Below are positions 17,764 through 25,474 of a stretch of DNA of 64,000 nt, piece by piece; the stretch's first letter is position 1; every line of letters begins with the position of its first letter. This DNA is from Actinomadura coerulea (GTDB lineage Bacteria > Actinomycetota > Actinomycetes > Streptosporangiales > Streptosporangiaceae): contig NZ_JACHMQ010000001.1 in the NCBI RefSeq assembly GCF_014208105.1, positions 4,774,001-4,838,000 of the forward strand. Reading direction: 5' to 3'. The notes under the pieces are model-generated. The model was given only the letters and a program-made list of their open reading frames with translations, ran no database searches and was not told the DNA's origin. The position numbers were made by a program, and so were the translations under genes.

Positions 17764-17816
17764 CCGTCAATAGTTGAACGAACGTACTACTTGTACCATA
17801 GTTCAACTTTTGACGG
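17764..17816. promoter_or_regulatory. Long inverted-repeat operator of the MFS-TetR operon
   Basis: Two 16-base arms, CCGTCAATAGTTGAAC (17764-17779) and GTTCAACTTTTGACGG (17801-17816), are inverted repeats differing at one position and separated by 21 bases. The repeat lies just upstream of the MFS start in a 91-base gap between two genes on the same strand. The symmetry and spacing suggest two TetR dimers or a looped operator. Confidence 0.65.
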
Positions 17817-17848
17817 CGAGACCCTGGGGGTGCGGAGGAACCGCTTCG

Positions 17849-18466
17849 TCAGGTCGCCGCCTCAACGGGTTGCCGGAGGACGGTCCTGAACTTGGCGGGC
17901 TCGGTCCGGCGGTGGTCGCCGAGGTAGATCTCGTGGTGGTGCCCGGACATGCGCAGGTCGTTGGCGGCGAGGTACTCGTGATGGAGCCTGGCGAGCGCGG
18001 GTCCTTCGTCGTCGTAGGGCCCGACGTGCAGGAGCTGGGCGCAGGTGCCCTCCTTCAGGGCCTCGCGGCGGACCTCGGCGATCGCGGGAAGGCCCTTCTT
18101 CGCCAGCGCGGCCCGCTTGGCCTCGTCGATGACGTCCTCGGTGATCCAGTCGGGCTGGCTGATGAGCATGCGCCACTGCCAGGCGTCCTTCACGCGGGTG
18201 ATGAACGCCTCCGGGTCGTCGGCCCACCACAGCCCTTCGAGCGGCCCGACGACGAAGTCCCGGCCGAGGGCCTTGCTCGCGAACTTGATCGTGTAGGCGA
18301 CGGCGTAGAGCGCCTCGACGGCACGGGCGTAGTCGGCGCTGGTGTTGGGGTCGCCGGAACCGTCGACGGCGATGAACTGCTGCGCGGGCACCTCGACCAG
18401 CGCCCAGTCGGTGTTCTTCGGCGCGTAGCACTGCTTGAGTTCGCGCTTGATGTCATAGCGATCCAT
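17849..18466 (-). CDS. GyrI-like small-molecule-binding domain protein
   Basis: A 205-residue protein of the GyrI-like/SOUL-type effector-binding superfamily, in the subgroup with motif VPAQQFIAVDGSGDPN near the N-terminus, a VVGPLEGLWWADD segment in the middle and CAQLLHVGPYDDEGP before the C-terminus. Such proteins bind hydrophobic or aromatic small molecules and may hydrolyse or sequester them. It overlaps the PadR regulator by 14 bases, forming a two-gene operon, so it is probably the regulator's target and may modulate or remove its ligand. Confidence 0.88.
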   Translation of the reverse strand: MDRYDIKRELKQCYAPKNTDWALVEVPAQQFIAVDGSGDPNTSADYARAVEALYAVAYTIKFASKALGRDFVVGPLEGLWWADDPEAFITRVKDAWQWRMLISQPDWITEDVIDEAKRAALAKKGLPAIAEVRREALKEGTCAQLLHVGPYDDEGPALARLHHEYLAANDLRMSGHHHEIYLGDHRRTEPAKFRTVLRQPVEAAT

Positions 18467-19031
18467 GGCCGTCCGCCTTCTTCGTCAGAGATTGGTCGTC
18501 GACTTCGGCCGCCCGGTAGTCGGCCAGCCATTGCTGTTCGGCCGCGAGCTGCCCCAGCGCGTAATCGAAAGTGGCGCGGACGAAACCGGGCACGTCAGGT
18601 TGCGCGTCGCGGGCCGCTCTGATGGCGGCCGCCTTCTCCGCCAGGGCGGCGGCCCGCCGGTCGAGCGCGTCCCGTAGCCGTTCGGGAGGAATGACCGGCT
18701 GGTTGGCCAGACCGACCAGCAGCGGCGGGAACACCGGCCGCAGTTCGGCCACCGCGGCCTCGGCCGCCCGCGCACACGCCCCGTACCCCTCGGACGTCGG
18801 CCCGTACACCCGGCGAGCCTTCCCCCGGCCTGCCCGCGGCGCGTCGACCTCGGCGATCAGCCCCCGGTCCCGGAGCCGCGTCAGCAGGTAGTAGATCGAG
18901 CTGAAACCGATCTCCGTCCACTCCCGCATGCCCCGGGCGTCGATGACCTCGTCCAGCTCATAGCCATGCCTCGGCTTCTCCACGAGCAGGCCGAGCAACG
19001 TCAACTCGGCAGGCGTAAGTTCGTCGGCCAC
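18453..19031 (-). CDS. PadR family regulator
   Basis: A 192-residue PadR regulator: N-terminal winged helix LTPAELTLLGLLVEKPRHGYELDE then FSSIYYLLTRLRDRGLI, and the C-terminal dimerisation helices. It starts with GTG directly after a promoter-like region containing the palindrome CTAGCGCTAG, with no ribosome-binding site, suggesting a leaderless transcript. It is co-transcribed with the GyrI-like gene. Confidence 0.9.
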   Translation of the reverse strand: MADELTPAELTLLGLLVEKPRHGYELDEVIDARGMREWTEIGFSSIYYLLTRLRDRGLIAEVDAPRAGRGKARRVYGPTSEGYGACARAAEAAVAELRPVFPPLLVGLANQPVIPPERLRDALDRRAAALAEKAAAIRAARDAQPDVPGFVRATFDYALGQLAAEQQWLADYRAAEVDDQSLTKKADGHGSL

Positions 19032-19040
19032 ACGAATACT

Positions 19041-19050
19041 CTAGCGCTAG
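19041..19050. promoter_or_regulatory. Palindrome upstream of the PadR gene
   Basis: The perfect palindrome CTAGCGCTAG ends ten bases upstream of the PadR start codon, overlapping a plausible -10 (TAGAGT on the minus strand). It is a candidate autoregulatory PadR operator. Confidence 0.45.
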
Positions 19051-19494
19051 AACAACCCGCCAAGCGCAACCCCGCGCCGCGGCCAGGACCAGACACCCCC
19101 TGACGGGTCCGCGTGAGCGCTGGAGACCACTCGCGCGTCCGGCAGCCAGGATCGGGGGGCGGACGTCGGCGTTGCGCCAGCGCGGGTGATTCCTTCAACT
19201 GCCGGGCCGGAAGGGGCCGGCTCTCCTGGGCGGAAGGGCCGTCGGCTTCCTGAGGACGTCGCGCAGGCGGGCAGCCCCTGATCGCTCTGCTCGGGAGCCG
19301 GTGTCAGATGAAGGCGGGACGTGCCAAGGGGCCATTACACGGCCGCCAGCCTCGCCCCTGGGAAGAAGCCTTCAGCAGATCGGCGGCGGTCGCCGGGCCG
19401 AGACGCTTACGGACGGACGAATAAGCCGTCCGGCCGGGGCCTCTCCGCTGACATGTGCGCAGCACTCGCCACAATCGCCCGCTGATATCGACCC
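19051..19494. other. Intergenic stretch without a recognisable gene
   Basis: This stretch lies between the PadR operon promoter and the end of the NlpC/P60-like gene. Open frames occur on both strands (for example plus 19301-19714 and minus 19304-19678), but none has a ribosome-binding site with a coherent protein family, and the longer ones run antisense into the NlpC-like gene. Base composition is slightly less GC-rich than the flanks. It may contain decayed sequence; I see no RNA gene or intact mobile element. Confidence 0.4.
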
Positions 19495-19938
19495 CTATGC
19501 GCTCGAAGGTCGTGGGCGCTCGGGGAGGCGGCGTGTGACGCGTTTGATGCCGACCAGGGTCCGGTATCGCGGCCTGGCCCTGAACTCTTGCCAGCTCCAC
19601 ACGGCGGGGTGCCCGACCTCGGCGCACAGGTGCAGGATCTGGTCGGCGCCGGCGACGACTCCCACGTGGGCACCCCACGCGTCCTGGGTGGGGTTGAACA
19701 GGACCAGGTCGTAGGGACGGGCCGCCGCTACCGGCTCGGTGAAGTCCGCATCAGCCCATAGCTCACTCGACCGCAGGTCGGGCGGGTCGAAGCCGAAGAG
19801 CGTGAGCACCTCGTAGGCGAACAGTTGGCAGTTGGCCCCGTCGGCAAGCCCAGGTGTGTCGGCCACCAGCGGCGATCCCGGAAAGCGCGCACCGACATAC
19901 GGAGTGGCCCACAGACCATCCGGCAATTTCTCCAGCAC
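19495..19938 (-). CDS. NlpC/P60-like (CHAP-type) hydrolase
   Basis: A 147-residue protein with papain-like cues: the candidate nucleophile in DGANCQLFAYEVLTLFG, the histidine in DAWGAHVGVVAG and a following acidic/polar residue in ILHLCAEVGHP. LRSSELWADADFT is typical of a small actinobacterial hydrolase family of this fold. There is no signal peptide, so it may act in the cytoplasm or be a regulatory amidase. GTG 19938 is chosen because CCGGAGA lies four bases upstream; the frame extends upstream into the HxlR gene. It follows the HxlR gene by 20 bases on the same strand. Confidence 0.7.
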   Translation of the reverse strand: MLEKLPDGLWATPYVGARFPGSPLVADTPGLADGANCQLFAYEVLTLFGFDPPDLRSSELWADADFTEPVAAARPYDLVLFNPTQDAWGAHVGVVAGADQILHLCAEVGHPAVWSWQEFRARPRYRTLVGIKRVTRRLPERPRPSSA

Positions 19939-19958
19939 GGTTTCTCCGGTGACAGCCG

Positions 19959-20345
19959 TTATGCGGTGCGGTGGAGGTGGAGGGCGGTCGTGTTCGCCTC
20001 GCGGGCTTCTAGGAGTTCGTCCCAATGCTCTTCCGCCCAGGCGCAGGCGGTTGCTATCGGTTCGAGCATGCTGCGGCCCAGCGGGGTCAGTTCGTACTCC
20101 ACGTGCGGGGTGGCCTCGGCGTAGACGGTGCGCTTGACCAGGCCGTCGCGTTCGAGGGACCGCAGCGACTGGGTGAGGACTTTGGGGGTGACGCGGCTGA
20201 GCGGCACGCGCAACTCGGAGTACCGGCGTGGCCCATTCTCAAGGCAGCGGATGATGAGCCCGGCCCACTTGTCACCGAATCGGATCGGGTTGAGCGAGGA
20301 CGGGCACAGCTCGTCGAACATGTCGGCGGGCAGGGGTTCCCTCAT
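19959..20345 (-). CDS. HxlR family regulator
   Basis: A 128-residue HxlR-type winged-helix protein: FGDKWAGLIIRCLENGPRRYSELR, then VTPKVLTQSLRSLERDGLVKRTVY and VEYELTPLGRSMLEPI. The expected N-terminal cysteine is present in FDELCPSS, as in redox- or aldehyde-sensing HxlR members. It diverges from an NAD(P)-binding oxidoreductase across about 100 bases that include a GCCGG-TATC-CCGGC dyad (20358-20371), the usual layout for an HxlR regulator and its target. Confidence 0.9.
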   Translation of the reverse strand: MREPLPADMFDELCPSSLNPIRFGDKWAGLIIRCLENGPRRYSELRVPLSRVTPKVLTQSLRSLERDGLVKRTVYAEATPHVEYELTPLGRSMLEPIATACAWAEEHWDELLEAREANTTALHLHRTA

Positions 20346-20446
20346 GGCCTCACGATAGCCGGTATCCCGGCGGTAACCAGGGCCCCCGATAGCGTCCGCG
20401 CAGTGGTCGGGCACAGGGGCTCCGACCCTGGTGAGAGGGGTCTGTT

Positions 20447-21070
20447 ATGAACATCGTGGTCTTCGGTGCGGGTGGACGGGCCGGGCGGCAGGCCGTGGCC
20501 GAGGCACGCCGGCGCGGCCACCAGGTCACCGCCGTGGTGCGCGACCCAGCGGGTCACGGCGACCTGACCGACGTGCGGGTCGTGGCGGGCGACGTCACGG
20601 ACGCGGAGAGCGTCGAGCGGGCGGCCGCCGGGCAGGACGCCGCCGTCAGCGCGGCCGCGGACCTGAGGGTGGCCCCGCACGACTTCTTCACCGGGTCGGC
20701 TCGTGCCCTCGGCACCGGCCTGGGGAAGGCGGGCGTGCGCCGCCTGGTGGTGGTCGGCCTCGCATCGATCATGCCGGGGGCGTCCGGCGCTCCCCTGATG
20801 GACGAGCCCGGCTACCCCAACGAGTACCGCTCGTTCTACCTCGGCCACGCGGCGGGCCTGGAGGAGCTCCGAAACAGCGACCTCGACTGGGCGTACGTGG
20901 CTCCCGCGGGTGACTTCGACCATCAGGGCGCGCGCACCGGCCGGTACCGGGTCGCCGAGCACGGCGACCCGTCCAGCCGGATCACGTACGCGGACTTCGC
21001 GATCGCGCTTCTCGACGAGATCGAGGCGCCCCGCCACCATGGGGCCGCGGTCAGCGTCCGGGAGGCGTGA
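20447..21070 (+). CDS. NAD(P)H-binding atypical SDR (NmrA/YwnB-like)
   Basis: A 207-residue Rossmann protein with the atypical glycine motif VFGAGGRAGRQAV and the RDPAG...VRVVAGDVTD pattern of NAD(P)-binding NmrA-like and BVR-B-like proteins. There is no classical YxxxK catalytic pair at the usual place; the late part YRSFYLGHAAGLEELRNSDLDWAYVAP is typical of the subgroup. It probably senses or uses NADPH, paired with the divergent HxlR regulator as a redox- or quinone-responsive module. Start ATG 20447 is preceded by GAGAGGGG. Confidence 0.88.
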   Translation: MNIVVFGAGGRAGRQAVAEARRRGHQVTAVVRDPAGHGDLTDVRVVAGDVTDAESVERAAAGQDAAVSAAADLRVAPHDFFTGSARALGTGLGKAGVRRLVVVGLASIMPGASGAPLMDEPGYPNEYRSFYLGHAAGLEELRNSDLDWAYVAPAGDFDHQGARTGRYRVAEHGDPSSRITYADFAIALLDEIEAPRHHGAAVSVREA

Positions 21071-21156
21071 TGCCCGAGGTCCGCGACAGCCCGAACGCCC
21101 GGGTCGCCGAGCACATCCGCCGTTTCGAGGAGACCGGCGGGACCCCGCCCAGGGCT
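21070..21156 (+). pseudogene. 5' fragment of a deazaflavin-dependent nitroreductase gene
   Basis: An ATG overlapping the SDR stop, with GGAGG four bases upstream, opens a frame whose first 25-28 residues (PEVRDSPNARVAEHIRRFEE then TGGTPP) look like the N-terminus of nitroreductase-family deazaflavin (F420)-dependent oxidoreductases. The similarity then stops abruptly; the remaining frame is arginine/threonine-rich noise antisense to another small gene. The start site and its coupling survive, so this is a 3'-truncated gene. Confidence 0.5.
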
Positions 21157-21163
21157 GGTGTCG

Positions 21164-21316
21164 TTACTTGCCGCCTTGCTGGTCGGCTACGGCCGGATGG
21201 TCGGATTTCGACGGGAGGGAGAACTCCAGAGACCCGAGCCTCAGGGCCAGCACTTCCATCACACCGATGACCAGAACGAACGCGACGGCCGCGAGGCCGA
21301 GCTTCCTGCGGTTCAA
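21164..21316 (-). CDS. Small single-pass membrane protein
   Basis: A 50-residue frame from TTG 21316 to TAA 21164, with AAAGGGG eight bases upstream; GTG 21325 is an alternative. The product has a basic N-terminus (NRRKLG), one hydrophobic helix (LAAVAFVLVIGVMEVLAL) and a hydrophilic tail ending DQQGGK. It begins immediately after the broken nitroreductase fragment on the other strand. No family is recognised. Codon use is actinobacterial, supporting coding. Confidence 0.5.
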   Translation of the reverse strand: MNRRKLGLAAVAFVLVIGVMEVLALRLGSLEFSLPSKSDHPAVADQQGGK

Positions 21317-21549
21317 CCCGCGCACCCCTTTAAAACCCCCATTGAGCAGGGCCTAAACCTACCACAAGGTGATCAAAATCCTGGTATCGGAAATGCCCGT
21401 CCTCGTGCGGTCCACCCGAACCATGGGCGGAGTGGTGCGTTAGGGGGGCCGCGTGCCGTTTCGGCGGGGTTTTCGCGGGGCACGGCCGAAACCGGCCCTT
21501 CAGGGTTCGGCCGTAACGCGTTAGCGTCTGCCTCGTAGAGGAGGTTCCC

Positions 21550-22422
21550 ATGCCTCAACGGCGAGGCACGCTGCCCGTCTCCGACGCGGGGGTCCTCGAC
21601 TGCCCGGACGCCTACGTCCGCGGGGTCCCCTACGACAGGCTCGAACGGCTCCGGACGCGGACGCCGGTGGTGTGGCTGGACGGGCGCACGGCGGGACGGC
21701 CGGGCGCCTGGGCCGTGCTGCGCCACCGCGACGTCCGGCACGCCCTCGCGCATCCGGAGCTGTTCTCCCCGCAGGTCGACGGCGTCGTGCACGGGCCCCT
21801 GAGCGGGGACGAGCCGCCGGGCGAGGACGAGCTGATCGACATGGACCCGCCGGTGGAGGCGATGCTGGCGCGGATCCCGTCGCGGGAGAAGGTGGACTTC
21901 GTCCGCGAGGTCGCCCGGGACCTTCCCGAGACGCTGCGCAACACCCTCGCCGGCGGCCTGCACGCCCTGCTGCGCCACCCCGCCGAGTACGTCCGGCTCC
22001 GCGAGGGGCGGCGGGACGAGCGGCTCCTCGACAGCGCGGTCGAGGAGATGCTGCGCTGGTGGACGCCGGTGCTGCACGTCCGGCGCACCGTGCGGCGCGA
22101 CACGGTCATCGGCGACGTGCCGCTGCTCGCGGGCGAGGAGGCCATGCTGTGGCTGGTGTCCGCGAACCACGACGACGCGGTGTTCCCCGACCCGGGGCGC
22201 TTCGTCCCCGACCGGTTCCTGCGGGACGGCCCGCCCCATCTGTGCTTCGGGTTCGGGCACCGCGCCTGCCTGGGGGCGCGGCTCGCGCGGGTGCACCTGC
22301 GCGCCCTCCTCGCCGCGCTGCTCGAACGGCCCGGCCTTCCGCGGCCGGCGGGCGAGCCGGTGATGCTGCGGTCCAGCGCCCGGCACGGCTTCGCGCACCT
22401 GCCCGTCCGCTGGATCGGCTGA
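21550..22422 (+). CDS. Cytochrome P450 with large internal deletion
   Basis: The 290-residue product has a clear P450 N-terminal region (VLRHRDVRHALAHPELFSP and LIDMDPP), an ExxR in EEMLRW and a complete heme loop, FGFGHRACLGARLAR with cysteine near residue 239. Between LIDMDPP and the K helix about 100 residues are missing. The C-helix His/Arg segment that should follow DMDPP is gone, and REVARDLPETLRNTLAGG joins a D/E-helix sequence directly to the second half of the I helix. Typical bacterial P450s have about 400 residues. The frame is intact, so it could be expressed as a heme-binding but inactive protein; decay by in-frame deletion is likely. Confidence 0.8.
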   Translation: MPQRRGTLPVSDAGVLDCPDAYVRGVPYDRLERLRTRTPVVWLDGRTAGRPGAWAVLRHRDVRHALAHPELFSPQVDGVVHGPLSGDEPPGEDELIDMDPPVEAMLARIPSREKVDFVREVARDLPETLRNTLAGGLHALLRHPAEYVRLREGRRDERLLDSAVEEMLRWWTPVLHVRRTVRRDTVIGDVPLLAGEEAMLWLVSANHDDAVFPDPGRFVPDRFLRDGPPHLCFGFGHRACLGARLARVHLRALLAALLERPGLPRPAGEPVMLRSSARHGFAHLPVRWIG

Positions 22423-22579
22423 ACCTTTCCGCCCCTCGGTCGTAGTAGACGCGTGGGACTCACGAGCCCGGGGACGCTGAGCCTGCTCATCCTGCTGGTC
22501 CGGATACCTCCCGCGGAGTAGGCGCGCTGCCTCCTCAGGGCCGACGTGGCCCCGCGGGCCCATGACTTAACGTGCAGGA

Positions 22580-23851
22580 ATGAGCACTTCGCCGCCGCGC
22601 TGGCCGCGGCCCGCCGCGTGGCCGGTGTGGGTCGTCCCGCTGCTGGTCGCGTTCCTCCAGGTCGGCGGGTCGCTGGGCGCGCAGGGCGACCGGCCGTCGG
22701 GAGGGCGGTCAGGCGGCCCGCCGTGGGAGCACGGGAGCGAGTCCCTCGGGCACACCGACCTGGACGCGTTCGGCTTCGCGCTGCTCCTCGCCGGGCCCGT
22801 CCTGCTGCTGCTCCGGCGCCGGCACCCGGTGTTCACGGTGTGCTCGACCGCGGCGGTGACCGCCCTGTACTTCCTGCGCGCCTACACCTACGGCCCGGCG
22901 CCGCTGGCCCTGGCCGTCGCGATGATGGCGGCCGTCGTCGCCGGGCACCGGCTGCTGGTCTGGGCGGGGACGGGCATCGGCCTCGCCGCGTTCTTCGGCC
23001 TCACCGCGCTGATCGGCGTCCCGGCCGCCGAGCGCGGCCAGGGCGGCGCGTTCCCGGTGGAGGAGCCGACGCTCGGCGGGTCGAGCTTCGTGGTCGGCTG
23101 GGCGCTGGTGGTGCTCGTCACCGCCGAGCTGATCCGGATGAGCCGGCAGCGCGCCGCCGAGACCGCCCGCACGCGCGCCGAGGAGGAGCGCCGCCAGGCC
23201 AGCGAGGAGCGGTTGCGGATGGCCCGCGAACTGCACGACGTGCTCGCGCACAACATCTCGATGATCAACGTGCAGGCGGGCGTGGCGCTGCACCTGATGG
23301 ACGAGAACCCCGAGCAGGCGCGGACGGCGCTCGCCGCCATCAAGGACGCCAGCAAGGAGGCGCTCACCGAGATGCGCGGGGTGATCGGCGCGCTGCGGGC
23401 GCAGGGCGAGACCGCGCCCCGCGCCCCCACGGCCGGGCTGGACGGGCTCGACGACCTGCTGGCCCGCGCGCGGTCGGCGGGCCTGGACGTCGAGGCGGAG
23501 GTCACCGGGGAGCGGCGGCCGCTGCCCGCGGGCGCCGACCTGGCCGCGTTCCGCATCGTCCAGGAGTCGCTGACCAACGTGACCCGCCATGCCGGCCCCG
23601 GCCCGGTGACGGCGCGGGTCCGCATCGCCTACGGTGAGCACGAGATCGTGGTGGAGGTCGAGGACGACGGCCGGGGCGCGTCCCCGCTGGACGACCGGCC
23701 GGGCGGCAGCGGGATCCGCGGCATGCGCAAGCGGGCCGCCGCGCTCGGCGGCGCGTTCGAGGCCGGTCCGCGGCCCGCCGGCGGGTTCGCCGTGCGGGCG
23801 CGGCTGCCGCTGGACGCCGGCCCGGCCGGGCCCGAGGAGGACGCGCGATGA
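22580..23851 (+). CDS. NarL-type sensor histidine kinase
   Basis: A 423-residue membrane kinase. Four or five hydrophobic segments fill residues 15-190 with little extracellular sequence, so the signal may be in the membrane. Then come a coiled coil, the HisKA_3 box RMARELHDVLAHNISMINVQ (phospho-His near 219) and an HATPase domain with DLAAFRIVQESLTNVTRHAG (N box) and DDGRG. It overlaps the response regulator by four bases. The organisation matches DesK/LiaS-like systems. Confidence 0.93.
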   Translation: MSTSPPRWPRPAAWPVWVVPLLVAFLQVGGSLGAQGDRPSGGRSGGPPWEHGSESLGHTDLDAFGFALLLAGPVLLLLRRRHPVFTVCSTAAVTALYFLRAYTYGPAPLALAVAMMAAVVAGHRLLVWAGTGIGLAAFFGLTALIGVPAAERGQGGAFPVEEPTLGGSSFVVGWALVVLVTAELIRMSRQRAAETARTRAEEERRQASEERLRMARELHDVLAHNISMINVQAGVALHLMDENPEQARTALAAIKDASKEALTEMRGVIGALRAQGETAPRAPTAGLDGLDDLLARARSAGLDVEAEVTGERRPLPAGADLAAFRIVQESLTNVTRHAGPGPVTARVRIAYGEHEIVVEVEDDGRGASPLDDRPGGSGIRGMRKRAAALGGAFEAGPRPAGGFAVRARLPLDAGPAGPEEDAR

Positions 23852-24513
23852 TCAAGGTGCTGCTGGCCGACGACCAGGTGCTGGTGCGGGCCGGGTTCCG
23901 GGCGCTGCTGGACGCCCAGCCCGACATCGAGGTCGCCGGGGAGGCGGGCGACGGCGAGGAGGCGGTGGCGCTGGCCCGCCGGCTGCGTCCCGACGTCATC
24001 CTGATGGACATCCGCATGCCCGGCCTGGACGGCCTGGAGGCGACCCGGCGGATCGCCTCCGACGAGCGGCTGGACGGCGTGCACATCGTGATCCTCACCA
24101 CGTTCGAGCTGGACGAGTACGTGTTCGAGGCGCTGCGCGGCGGGGCGAGCGGGTTCCTGGTCAAGGACACCGAGCCGGTGGAGCTGATCCACGCCGTCCG
24201 GGCCGTCGCGGACGGGGACGCGCTGCTGTCGCCCGGCGTGACCCGGCGGCTGATCTCCGAGTTCGCCGCGCGGGCCAAGGAGCCCGCGCCCTCGCCGCGC
24301 CTGAACGCGCTCACCGAGCGTGAGCGGGAGGTCATGGCGCTGGTCGGCGAGGGACTGTCGAACGAGGAGATCGCGGCCCGGCTCGTGGTGAGCCCCGCGA
24401 CGGCCAAGACGCACGTCAGCCGTACGATGGTGAAGCTCGGGGCGCGCGACCGGGCGCAGCTCGTGGTGTTCGCCTACGAGTCGGGGCTGGTCAAACCGGG
24501 CTGGCTGCCCTAG
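23848..24513 (+). CDS. NarL/LuxR-type response regulator
   Basis: A 221-residue regulator: receiver domain with DD near residue 8, the phospho-acceptor in ILMDIRMPGLDG (near 53), T/S in ILTTFELDEYV and lysine in LVKD; then a LuxR HTH, LTEREREVMALVGEGLSNEEIAARL then VVSPATAKTHVSRTM. It is translationally coupled (ATGA) to the upstream kinase and is its cognate partner. Confidence 0.95.
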   Translation: MIKVLLADDQVLVRAGFRALLDAQPDIEVAGEAGDGEEAVALARRLRPDVILMDIRMPGLDGLEATRRIASDERLDGVHIVILTTFELDEYVFEALRGGASGFLVKDTEPVELIHAVRAVADGDALLSPGVTRRLISEFAARAKEPAPSPRLNALTEREREVMALVGEGLSNEEIAARLVVSPATAKTHVSRTMVKLGARDRAQLVVFAYESGLVKPGWLP

Positions 24514-24524
24514 AAATTTTACTC

Positions 24525-24551
24525 TGCGGGGATTCACTGTCCTCCCCCGCA
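24525..24551. terminator. Hairpin after the two-component operon
   Basis: Arms TGCGGGG (24525-24531) and CCCCGCA (24545-24551) flank a 13-base loop, twelve bases after the response-regulator stop. There is no uridine tract, as is usual for actinobacterial terminators. Confidence 0.5.
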
Positions 24552-24602
24552 GGACCATGACAGGGTGGACGGCACAGGCCGTCACCGACGTGAGGGAGTC
24601 CG

Positions 24603-25214
24603 GTGCCGCACGACGCGAGGATTCTGGCCGTCGACGACCGTGAGGAGAACCTCACCGCCCTCGCGGCCGTACTGGACGCGCTTCCGGTCGAGGTCGTGTC
24701 GGTCACCTCCGGCCAGGCCGCCCTGAAAGAGCTGCTGAACGACGACTTCGCGCTGATCCTGCTCGATGTCGTGATGCCGGAGATGGACGGGTTCGAGACG
24801 GCGGAGCACATCAAGGCCCGGCCGCGCACCCGGGACGTCCCGATCATCTTCCTCACCGCGGGCGGCGGCGCCGGGGAGCAGGCGTTCCGCGGCTACGCGG
24901 CCGGCGCGGTCGACTACCTCACCAAGCCGTTCGACCCGTGGCTGCTGCGCGCGAAGGTGTCGGTGTTCGTCGAGCTGCACCGCCGCAACCAGCAGCTCCA
25001 GCAGCAGGCCCGGCTGCTGCGCCAGACGCTGGAGGAGGGCGAGGGCGGGGCCACCCCGGCGGGGTGCGACCGGCTCCTGGCGGCCCTCGACCAGCGGGTC
25101 GCCCGTATCGAGGCGGACGTCGCCCGGCTGCGGTCCGGCGAGCCCGCCGACGAGCTGGACGCCCACGTCGCCGACCTGCGGACGGCGCTCGACGCCCTGG
25201 CCGCGGGCGGCTGA
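24603..25214 (+). CDS. Stand-alone receiver-domain protein with coiled-coil tail
   Basis: A 203-residue protein. Residues 1-125 form a receiver domain with VDDREEN, the phospho-acceptor in LLDVVMPEMDGFET (near 55), T in IFLTAGGG and lysine in YLTKPFDPWLLRAKV. The rest is a leucine/glutamine-rich coiled coil (LHRRNQQLQQQARLL) followed by an acidic helical tail with no DNA-binding or enzymatic domain. Such proteins usually relay phosphate or scaffold a hybrid kinase; no partner kinase is adjacent. GTG start with GAGGGAG upstream. Confidence 0.85.
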   Translation: MPHDARILAVDDREENLTALAAVLDALPVEVVSVTSGQAALKELLNDDFALILLDVVMPEMDGFETAEHIKARPRTRDVPIIFLTAGGGAGEQAFRGYAAGAVDYLTKPFDPWLLRAKVSVFVELHRRNQQLQQQARLLRQTLEEGEGGATPAGCDRLLAALDQRVARIEADVARLRSGEPADELDAHVADLRTALDALAAGG

Positions 25215-25332
25215 ACCTCTCCCCTCCCTGACCGGGGCGGGGTTCCCGCGCCCATCGTCGGCTACTTTCCGTAGCCACGTCCGGCCCTCACGCCCACCGG
25301 GGCGGCCGACTCCCAAGAACATGATCTTGCAG

Positions 25333-25430
25333 GTCACCGAACTGGAATCTTTACCTTTGGTGACGCTTGTCCGGTTTGTCGCAAGTAAGTACTTGGGGGT
25401 AACTTGCACTCTGCGTCACACCAGTGACCC
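25333..25430. promoter_or_regulatory. Dyad cluster upstream of the DUF6230 gene
   Basis: Three nested symmetries lie within 100 bases: GTCACC (25333-25338) facing GGTGAC (25359-25364); CAAGTA-AG-TACTTG (25382-25395), enclosed in a wider GCAAGT...ACTTGC dyad ending at 25407; and GTCAC-ACCA-GTGAC (25415-25428). They sit in the region expected to hold the promoter of the DUF6230/DUF6114 operon. Confidence 0.5.
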
Positions 25431-25474
25431 GCGTCACCGCGGTCCCCCCGGACCACGACCCCCCGGAGGCCCCC

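Noticed and set aside
19301..19714. A 137-codon plus-strand frame in the 19 kb gap
   Set aside because: No ribosome-binding site, no family, and it runs antisense into the NlpC/P60-like gene.
22471..22521. A 16-20 residue hydrophobic peptide frame before the histidine kinase
   Set aside because: Too short and without a ribosome-binding site; chance frame cannot be excluded.
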